This document shows, piece by piece, positions 32,437 to 38,670 of a stretch of 40,268 bases of DNA. A program made the position numbers and the translations under genes. The notes below the pieces were generated by a model, which saw only the letters and a list, made by a program, of their open reading frames with translations, had not been told where the DNA came from and did no database searches. Source of the DNA: Porticoccus sp041581635 (lineage in GTDB: Bacteria; Pseudomonadota; Gammaproteobacteria; Pseudomonadales; Porticoccaceae); the NCBI GenBank assembly GCA_041581635.1, contig JBFICW010000025.1:1-40268 (forward strand), in the 5' to 3' direction. Position 1 is the first letter of the stretch; the number at the start of each line of letters is the position of its first letter.

Positions 32437-33401
32437 TGATGAACTATACGTGGGTATCGGCAAGGTCTTCTGGCTTTGCATTAATATCAGTGCTCTGGTT
32501 GATCGTGTTGCTTACTGTTATTGCCGGTGGTCTGTCCTATGCCACTCGTCAGTCTACGCAATCTATGGCCTCACTGATGGGTGGCACAAAGGCACACTAT
32601 CTGGCCGATGGTGCTGCGCAACTGGTCATGATGAACTTATTGTCGAAAACACCCGAAGACAGACTGCTCGCCGATGGTGAAACAATTGATGTGATATTGC
32701 CGGGTGGTCACGTACTTGTCACGGTGATGGATGAAAATGGCAAAATAGATATCAATGCCGCCAAGGAAACGCTGCTTGCAAGATTGTTTTACAGCTTGGA
32801 TGTGGAACAGGAACAGGCTGATGCCTTGGCGGACGCCATTGCTGATTATCGTGATAAGGATGATTTACAGCGGTTGAATGGTGCTGAAGACGAGGATTAT
32901 CAGGCTGCTGGGTTGAGCTGGGGGCCTAAGAATAGCGCTTTTACCAGTGTGGATGAGTTGCAACGGGTTTATGGTATGCAGCCAGAAATTTATCAGGCTA
33001 TGAAACCGTACATAACCATATATTCACGTAGTCCGGGCGTTAACCCTGAAGTGGCCTCTTTTCAGGTGTTGCTGGCTATTTCAGATGACTCGGATCTTAC
33101 GTTAGAGAGCTATATTAACCAGCGAAGAGAAAATCACGAGCATGGCCTGAGACCTCCGGCAGCGCCGGCGATTGCCAGGGAACTGAAGACTCGTACTCGG
33201 GGTGTTACTTATAGTTTAAAAGCTGTAGGAATAACGGAGTCGGGGCAACAGTCCGGGTTGAGTACTACAATTCGGTTGCGTAGGGGGCGAAATCGACTGT
33301 CTATCGAAACGATTGAATGGCAGCCATATGTTAATAATTCGGCCGAACAGAAAGCACCGAGTGGAATTCTGCTTGGCGGGGCAAAAAATGGTACGCAATA
33401 A
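32436..33401 (+). CDS. gspK: Minor pseudopilin GspK
   Basis: A 321-residue large minor pseudopilin that caps the pseudopilus. The leader ends SSG before FALISVLWLIVLLTV. Mature position 5 is Ser, not Glu, as expected for GspK, which sits at the tip. The helical insertion (DADALADAIADYRDKDDLQRLNGAEDEDYQ, and FTSVDELQRVYGM) is typical. The start is GTG 32436 overlapping the gspJ stop, or ATG 32439 one codon on; GGGGAG at 32424-32429 serves either. Confidence 0.91.
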   Translation: MMNYTWVSARSSGFALISVLWLIVLLTVIAGGLSYATRQSTQSMASLMGGTKAHYLADGAAQLVMMNLLSKTPEDRLLADGETIDVILPGGHVLVTVMDENGKIDINAAKETLLARLFYSLDVEQEQADALADAIADYRDKDDLQRLNGAEDEDYQAAGLSWGPKNSAFTSVDELQRVYGMQPEIYQAMKPYITIYSRSPGVNPEVASFQVLLAISDDSDLTLESYINQRRENHEHGLRPPAAPAIARELKTRTRGVTYSLKAVGITESGQQSGLSTTIRLRRGRNRLSIETIEWQPYVNNSAEQKAPSGILLGGAKNGTQ

Positions 33402-33446
33402 ATAGCGCAGAAGTAATTAGAAAAAGAACCTAAGGGATTTGTTTCA

Positions 33447-34550
33447 GTGGTGGAATTAAAACAGCAACAGCAGGGAATGGATACCTTGAAACAATTTTGG
33501 CATTGGTGGTCATCAGAACTGTATCATCTAGCTCCGCGTTGGCTGCGTCATTATTTCTCAAAAACAGCTGGCACCTTATCTATTTATGTAGAAGAGGGCA
33601 GCGCGCGTTTCCAGTTAAGTGATGACAAAGAACAGCACCTAATAGGCTGTGCCAACCTAGAGTCAGAGTCCGAGCAAAAATTAAACGAATTAAAAAAAGA
33701 ATTTCTTGCCGAGCTTCCCGAAGGTGTTTCTGTGGAGATCTATTTTCCCTGTGAAAAACTTTTGGTTTGTCAGCAGTTTTTGCCGTTAGCGACCGAAGAA
33801 AATCTAGCGAGTGTTCTTGCATTTGAAATTGATCGTTTAACACCATTTATTCCTGAGCAGGTGAGTTATGGGTACCAGATAAGCGGAAGGTACCCAGAAA
33901 ACGATAAAATTCAGGTCGAGCTTTGTGTGTTAAAGAATGAATATCGTGAAAAACTGTTGTCACGATTAAAAATTCTAGGATTGATGCCAGATGCTATTTG
34001 GCCCGCTTCGAAAAATGAAGAAAGCCGCGTTCCAACTCAAAATTTATTGCCTCTAGAATATCGCCCAGTGGTGGAATCTTTGTGGAATAACAGAGTTAAA
34101 CAACTCGGTGTTGTCCTACTGCTCTTATTAGCATTTGTTTTGGTTTATCCGGCTTATCAGCTTGATCGGGATGTGGCCAATTTGGAGAAAAAAATAGCAG
34201 AGATTCGTCAGCCTGCGATGCTGGTCGGTAAGAAGCAGTCATTGCTGGCAGCCAGGCTGGCCGCTCAGGACACGCTGGTGCAGCGAAAAAACCTTTCTCC
34301 GGGAAAATTAAATATCATCCAGAAAGTAACCGATTTACTGCCCGACAATACCTGGGTGTCACGGTTAAAAATAGATGAACAGGGTGTAAATCTTCAGGGC
34401 GAGTCGCGCAAGGCATCGGATTTAATCGAATTACTGGAGAAATCTGAACAATTTCAGAATGTCATATTTGTTTCCCCGATCACCAGCAATTCATCAACCA
34501 ACATGGAGCGCTATGAAATAAAAATGGAGTTAAGGGGGAATGTTGAATGA
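33447..34550 (+). CDS. gspL: Type II secretion protein GspL (XpsL-like)
   Basis: A 367-residue bitopic inner-membrane protein that links the ATPase GspE to the periplasmic parts. About 215 cytoplasmic residues form the ASKHA-like domain (LPLATEENLASVLAFEIDRLTPFIPEQVSYGYQ). One membrane helix lies at about 218-236 (LGVVLLLLLAFVLVYPAY). A PilN-like periplasmic part follows, with a coiled segment and a ferredoxin-like end (LLPDNTWVSRLKIDEQGVNLQGESRKASDLIELLE). The start is GTG (33447, or the next GTG), with AGGGA upstream. It ends in an ATGA overlap with gspM. Confidence 0.88.
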   Translation: MVELKQQQQGMDTLKQFWHWWSSELYHLAPRWLRHYFSKTAGTLSIYVEEGSARFQLSDDKEQHLIGCANLESESEQKLNELKKEFLAELPEGVSVEIYFPCEKLLVCQQFLPLATEENLASVLAFEIDRLTPFIPEQVSYGYQISGRYPENDKIQVELCVLKNEYREKLLSRLKILGLMPDAIWPASKNEESRVPTQNLLPLEYRPVVESLWNNRVKQLGVVLLLLLAFVLVYPAYQLDRDVANLEKKIAEIRQPAMLVGKKQSLLAARLAAQDTLVQRKNLSPGKLNIIQKVTDLLPDNTWVSRLKIDEQGVNLQGESRKASDLIELLEKSEQFQNVIFVSPITSNSSTNMERYEIKMELRGNVE

Positions 34551-35146
34551 TTAATCTTTCTCCTGCAACGAGTCGGTTCTCTGCTATTTCGCTTTTATTA
34601 TTAATGATTTTTTTTGTGATTTTTTATTTGTGCATCCCGCTGGGAAGTTTTTATGTGAACAAAACTGAAGCCGTGAGCGACCTTAAACAACAGCTATCGC
34701 GGTTTGAATACCTGATTGCCAACGAAGACAAAATTAATGCCGAGCTTAAGCGTATTGATAATCTTGGTGCAGAGGGTGACCTATTTTTAAGTGGCAATAA
34801 AAAGTCTATTGCATCTGCGAATCTCAGAGAATTTATTAACGAGGCGGTAACACGTAGTGGGGGGCAGCTGGTGAGTAGTCAGGATTACGATGCCGAGCCA
34901 ATTGCATCAGCAACGGCCATTGGTTTGAGGCTTCAGGTTACTGGTGAAGTGAAAAATCTGGTGGACTTTCTCTACGAGCTTGAAAGTGCCAGGCCCATTA
35001 TTTTTATTGATGACCTGTCAGTTTCCAGTTCATCCTCTCGACTGAGGGCATCTAACGTACGTCGAAGTCGTACCAAGCCTCAAAACCGCAGCAGTTTGGA
35101 TATTCGTATGGATGTGGTGGGATATTTGGCGGGAGAGGCAAAGTAA
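34547..35146 (+). CDS. gspM: Type II secretion protein GspM (subtype b, XpsM-like)
   Basis: A 199-residue inner-membrane protein with one N-terminal helix (about residues 11-36), a coiled segment (SDLKQQLSRFEYLIANEDKINAEL) and a small periplasmic ferredoxin-like domain (GLRLQVTGEVKNLVDFLYELESARPIIFIDDLSV). The shape matches the PilO-like T2SSM_b group rather than the E. coli type. It overlaps gspL by four bases. It should pair with GspL and GspN, as XpsL-XpsM-XpsN do in Xanthomonas. Confidence 0.86.
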   Translation: MINLSPATSRFSAISLLLLMIFFVIFYLCIPLGSFYVNKTEAVSDLKQQLSRFEYLIANEDKINAELKRIDNLGAEGDLFLSGNKKSIASANLREFINEAVTRSGGQLVSSQDYDAEPIASATAIGLRLQVTGEVKNLVDFLYELESARPIIFIDDLSVSSSSSRLRASNVRRSRTKPQNRSSLDIRMDVVGYLAGEAK

Positions 35147-35147
35147 T

Positions 35148-35711
35148 ATGGCTGTATCTATAGCAAACCCGCTCCTGAAAATAGGCAAAAACCTGATTGT
35201 TTTGCTGGTTGCCGTGTTGATGCTGGAGGTGGTCTGGTTTGCTGTCAATGAATCCTTCTCTAGCTTTGATAGCAATGGTGGGCCGGTAGATTACAGCGTT
35301 GAAGCCCCCCAAATTGTTCCAACGCCCGCGTTAGACACCTTTCAATCAACGATCAATCGATCTTTGTTTAGCTGGAATAGGCGTCCAAAATCTTCTGAAC
35401 CACAGCCCGTCAGTGAAGAGTCGCTGACTAGCCGCTGGCAACTTTCCGGAGTTGTCAATACTGGAAATGCGATCTACGCTTTATTCAGTGAGGTCTCTGG
35501 AAGTCGTCGTATACAGTTAGAGCAGGGGATGTATCTGGAAAAATGGAAAGTGGAGTCTATTACTCCAGAACAGGTGAAACTAAAAAACAATGATGAAGAA
35601 GAAGAGTTTTTCTATCTCAAAGAAACAGATATTTTACAAAAGCCCTCTACGGTGAGAGTAAAAAAGAGAATAGAGGTTAAAGAGAAAATAGAGAACAAAA
35701 AAGCGGACTAA
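35148..35711 (+). CDS. Type II secretion protein XpsN/GspC-like, HR-domain protein
   Basis: A 187-residue bitopic protein: one membrane helix at about 15-33, a proline-rich linker, then an HR-like domain at about 70-165 (SLTSRWQLSGVVNTGNAIYALFSEVSGSRRIQLEQGMYLEKWKVESITPEQVKLKN), as in GspC, which contacts the secretin's N0 domain. No PDZ domain or coiled coil follows; the tail is highly charged. The position between gspM and gspD is that of xpsN. ATG 35148 has GGGAGAGG upstream, and it begins one base after the gspM stop. GspC and GspN are both used as names for this protein. Confidence 0.83.
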   Translation: MAVSIANPLLKIGKNLIVLLVAVLMLEVVWFAVNESFSSFDSNGGPVDYSVEAPQIVPTPALDTFQSTINRSLFSWNRRPKSSEPQPVSEESLTSRWQLSGVVNTGNAIYALFSEVSGSRRIQLEQGMYLEKWKVESITPEQVKLKNNDEEEEFFYLKETDILQKPSTVRVKKRIEVKEKIENKKAD

Positions 35712-35776
35712 AAGATTCTATAAATCTGCGGTATGGAACTATGTCCGTCTGAAGACGTTAAACAGGGAGAATGGCA

Positions 35777-37903
35777 ATGAAACATGTCCTCGGGAATTTG
35801 GTGTCTGTCACCGTATTGTCGTTATTGATGACCTCTTGTACCTCGACCAACACCATGCCCAGCCATAGCGCGCCTATGTCGGAGAAAAAGGATTCCATTG
35901 CGGCGACAAGTATTGCACGTGGAGAAATATCGGGCCCGATGACATCGAATGAGCAGCAGAAAGAGGTGCCGCTGAAAGAAGTTTATCAAGGCAGTGGAAA
36001 TTTTATTAATTCAGGTGCCGGTGCTGGCCCTCAGGATAGTGAGGGTGAAGTGACCCTGAACTTCCAGAACTCTCCCATAGCCGAAGTCGTAAAAACCATT
36101 CTCGGTGATATTCTTGGGCTAAATTATGCGATCAACGATGCAGTAACCGGTTCGGTGTCCATGCGTACCGCACGTCCTGTTGCTCAGGATGCACTGATAC
36201 CTGTTCTGGATAATTTATTGAGAATGAATGGCGCCGCCATTATTAAAAGCCAGGACTTTTACGAGATTGTTCCCATTGACGAGGGTGCTGCTACGGGCCT
36301 GTCACCAAGCATGCGCTTGAGTGCTGACCGTGGGTATCAAATGCTGGTTGTTCCACTTCGCTATATCGGAGCGAAGGAGATGGCCAAAATTCTGGAGCCA
36401 GTTAAATCGGGGAAGTCTGTTGTTCAGGCAGATGAATTTCGCAATCTGTTGACGCTGACCGGAAACCACGGTGAGCTCTTTAACCTACGCGAAACCATCT
36501 CCATTTTTGATGTGGACCAACTCAAAGGTATGTCTGTTGGGCTGTTTCGGATGCAAAACGTAGAGGCCGAAACGATACTCAATGAACTGGAAGCTATATT
36601 TGGCGGCAGTGCAGAGGGTCCACTCGCAGGCCTAGTTCGTTTTACAGTTATGGACAGGCTCAATGCATTGTTGGTCATTACCCCGCAACAGAAGTACCTC
36701 AAAGACGTGGAAATCTGGATCGAGCGCCTGGATCAGGCAGAAAATCCCCACGGCATGAATATGTACGTCTACTACGTACAAAATGGTAAGGCCGAGAACC
36801 TTGCCGAGATGTTGAACCAGTTGTTCGAGGGGAAGCGTCGCAGTGCGATGGCTCAGGCCCAGCGAGAGACAACCCCCTCTGCACCAAAAGTTGCTGAGGG
36901 AGAGAATGCAGCACCCACCCCATCCCGGTCAAACGAGCGCGTGTCGAGCATTGATGTCGGCGATGTGACGATTATTCCCGATGCCGAAAACAATGCCTTA
37001 CTCGTACTGGCAACACCCACAGATTACGCAGAAGTTGAAAAAGCCGTAGAGAAATTGGATGTTCTGCCTATGCAGGTTTTGGTGGAGGCCTCTATTGTTG
37101 AAGTGGGTCTCGATGATGAGCTGGAATATGGTCTGCAATGGTTCTTCAAGGGTAGCATTGGCAAGTACAACAATATCGGCGGGCTGAACATTCCCAACAA
37201 TGGCGGATTACCAGGGCTTCCAACCCTGGCTGGTGCACTGGTCGACCCAGCCAGCTTTACCTATGCAATTTTTGATGCAGCGGGAACTCGGGCCGTACTT
37301 AATGCGGTAGCGAGTGATAGCCAGTTGAACGTGCTCTCGTCGCCATCGCTAATGGTTCTGGACAACCACACAGCAACGATTCGCGTGGGTGATCAAGTGC
37401 CTATCCGTACCTCTGAAACCACCAATCTTAGTAGTAGCGTTCCAGTGGATGACGGGTTTTCATCAAACATCACCAGCCAAATTCAGTATCGTGATACTGG
37501 TGTTACCCTTGAAGTTACTCCACGGGTAAATTCGGGTGGCATGGTCATGCTCGAGATCACCCAGCGTGTTGATGATGTCGATGAAACCACCACATCGGGT
37601 ATCGATTCCCCTACCATTTTACAGCGGGAAATTACGACCAGTGTCGCGGTGCAAAGCGGTGAGACCATTGTGCTGGGTGGGTTGATTCGCGAGGATAAGG
37701 AACAGGCTGAAAGTGGCATCCCATTCCTCAGGGATATTCCCATAGCGGGCGCACTATTTGGCGGAAAGCGCGTCAGTAAAAGTAAAACTGAACTCGTGGT
37801 GATGATTACGCCCAGTGCCGTTGCCAATCCTATGGAAGCGCGCAAGGTCACAGAAGAATATAAGTCGAAACTTCAGGGCGTAGATTTATCTTCTTTTAAA
37901 TAG
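35777..37903 (+). CDS. gspD: Type II secretion outer-membrane secretin GspD (lipoprotein type)
   Basis: A 708-residue secretin forming the outer-membrane exit pore. ATG 35777 is preferred over 35771, because GGGAGA (35765-35770) touches the earlier ATG but is well spaced from this one. The N-terminus is a lipoprotein signal with C21 in LLMTSC, like XpsD. N0-N3 domains follow (VTLNFQNSPIAEVVKTILGDILGLNYAI; MLVVPLRYIGAKEMAKIL), then a low-complexity linker in N3. The secretin core has VEASIVEVGLDDELEYGLQWF, LNVLSSPSLMVLDNHTATIRVGDQVP, GVTLEVTPRVN, and the end GETIVLGGLIREDKEQAESGIPFLRDIPIAGALFGG. No pilotin gene (gspS) is nearby, which fits a self-lipidated secretin. Confidence 0.94.
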   Translation: MKHVLGNLVSVTVLSLLMTSCTSTNTMPSHSAPMSEKKDSIAATSIARGEISGPMTSNEQQKEVPLKEVYQGSGNFINSGAGAGPQDSEGEVTLNFQNSPIAEVVKTILGDILGLNYAINDAVTGSVSMRTARPVAQDALIPVLDNLLRMNGAAIIKSQDFYEIVPIDEGAATGLSPSMRLSADRGYQMLVVPLRYIGAKEMAKILEPVKSGKSVVQADEFRNLLTLTGNHGELFNLRETISIFDVDQLKGMSVGLFRMQNVEAETILNELEAIFGGSAEGPLAGLVRFTVMDRLNALLVITPQQKYLKDVEIWIERLDQAENPHGMNMYVYYVQNGKAENLAEMLNQLFEGKRRSAMAQAQRETTPSAPKVAEGENAAPTPSRSNERVSSIDVGDVTIIPDAENNALLVLATPTDYAEVEKAVEKLDVLPMQVLVEASIVEVGLDDELEYGLQWFFKGSIGKYNNIGGLNIPNNGGLPGLPTLAGALVDPASFTYAIFDAAGTRAVLNAVASDSQLNVLSSPSLMVLDNHTATIRVGDQVPIRTSETTNLSSSVPVDDGFSSNITSQIQYRDTGVTLEVTPRVNSGGMVMLEITQRVDDVDETTTSGIDSPTILQREITTSVAVQSGETIVLGGLIREDKEQAESGIPFLRDIPIAGALFGGKRVSKSKTELVVMITPSAVANPMEARKVTEEYKSKLQGVDLSSFK

Positions 37904-37936
37904 TATTCCCCCCCCTAACCTCTAAAAAAAGAGGTC

Positions 37937-37969
37937 AACCGGCTGAGACGTTTGTCCAGCCGGTTTTTT
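37937..37969 (+). terminator. Rho-independent terminator of the gsp operon
   Basis: The stem AACCGGCTG (37937-37945) pairs with CAGCCGGTT (37957-37965), and the hairpin runs into a T-tract to 37969. It lies 34 bases after the gspD stop. Confidence 0.92.
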
Positions 37970-38020
37970 ATTGGTTAAAACTTTTATCCTGAGTGGGGTT
38001 GAGCGAGAAAGGTCTAAAAA

Positions 38021-38039
38021 CACTAAAATAATTTTAGTG
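38021..38039. repeat. Perfect 19-base palindrome
   Basis: CACTAAAA-TAA-TTTTAGTG, without a following T-tract. It may be an operator for the downstream surface-protein locus or an extra mRNA hairpin; nothing else supports a function. Confidence 0.4.
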
Positions 38040-38332
38040 AAGTGCTTGTTTCTGCCGTTACCGTTTGTCAGAAAAATGTGCCGCTTATTTCTACCTTTAT
38101 AGTTAATATATGGTTGGAAAAAATTTGTTTGGTCTGATATTGATCGAGCTTTAATCTCGACTATTCAGAGAGTTAAAAAATAGTCTTCACGTAAATTAAA
38201 AAATTATCACTGAAAACTTTATGAGGTGTAGGACATATCTTACAGATGCGTAACCCATTTATACCTTGAAAGAAGTTTAACACTCTACTAAAACTATTAC
38301 GCAGCTTCGAAAAGGCATAGCTTAGCTAGGGA

Positions 38333-38338
38333 TATAAT
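38333..38338 (+). promoter_or_regulatory. Consensus -10 box upstream of the riboswitch-like element
   Basis: TATAAT here would place transcription start at about 38344-38346, exactly at the 5' end of the predicted aptamer closing stem. No good -35 lies at 17 bases (AAAAGG), so an activator may be needed. Confidence 0.5.
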
Positions 38339-38343
38339 TTTAA

Positions 38344-38417
38344 GTAGTAAGCAGTTAAAGACGTCAGCAAGCCACGCAAAGCCACGGGTCACCTATCCAG
38401 ACGGCCGGACTACCGAA
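38344..38417 (+). promoter_or_regulatory. Candidate cyclic-di-GMP-I (GEMM-I-like) riboswitch aptamer
   Basis: The 3' half matches the GEMM-I consensus: ACGCAAAGCCACGGGTC (38374-38390), a nine-base loop, then GACGGCCGGACTACCGA (38400-38416). Pairing GTC/GAC and CGG/CCG makes one arm. The closing stem is GTAGT (38344-38348) with ACTAC (38409-38413). The 5' arm (about 38351-38372), which usually carries a GNRA-capped hairpin, is not canonical here; this could be a variant with altered ligand preference or a degenerate copy. GEMM-I elements commonly control adhesins, pili and surface proteins. The downstream gene is a large secreted repeat protein, which fits. The class call rests on pattern reading only. 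Confidence 0.65.
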
Positions 38418-38457
38418 AATAACAGACAACAGTTTGGGGTTTTTGGTGGTTTTTTTT
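38409..38457 (+). terminator. Riboswitch expression platform: intrinsic terminator overlapping the aptamer
   Basis: ACTACCGAAAA (38409-38419) can pair with TTTTTGGTGGT (38440-38450) as 11 pairs including two G-U wobbles, followed by seven Ts (38451-38457). The 5' arm of this hairpin is the 3' closing strand of the aptamer, so ligand binding should prevent termination (an ON switch). Confidence 0.7.
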
Positions 38458-38670
38458 ATTGTTTGATGGTTAATTCAAGCAAACTTAATTCGAAATTTCT
38501 TTCATCTACCCAACTGTACATAACAAACATATCCAAAGGGATATTTTAATGGTTTATGGGCAGGGGTTAACCCTCTTGAGAGTTTTTAAATTTTTTATGC
38601 CACAGGTCATTAGATTTATCTGTGCCTGAATTATTTTGCTGAAGCGGGCGTCTTCAGAAGGAGTTTGGTC

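Larger units (their letters stand above)
37904..38670. other. Long leader/intergenic region between gspD and the surface-protein gene
   Basis: 767 bases without a supported gene. It contains the gspD terminator (37937-37969), a perfect short dyad (38021-38039), a -10 box (38333-38338), the riboswitch-like element (38344-38417) with its competing terminator (38409-38457), and about 210 bases of further 5' leader. The leader ends in the ribosome-binding site AGAAGGAG (38656-38663). A 31-codon frame (38549-38644) inside the leader has no other support. Confidence 0.6.

Noticed and set aside
38549..38644. 31-codon frame in the leader of the surface-protein gene
   Set aside because: Could be a leader peptide, but there is no convincing ribosome-binding site and no recognisable sequence.
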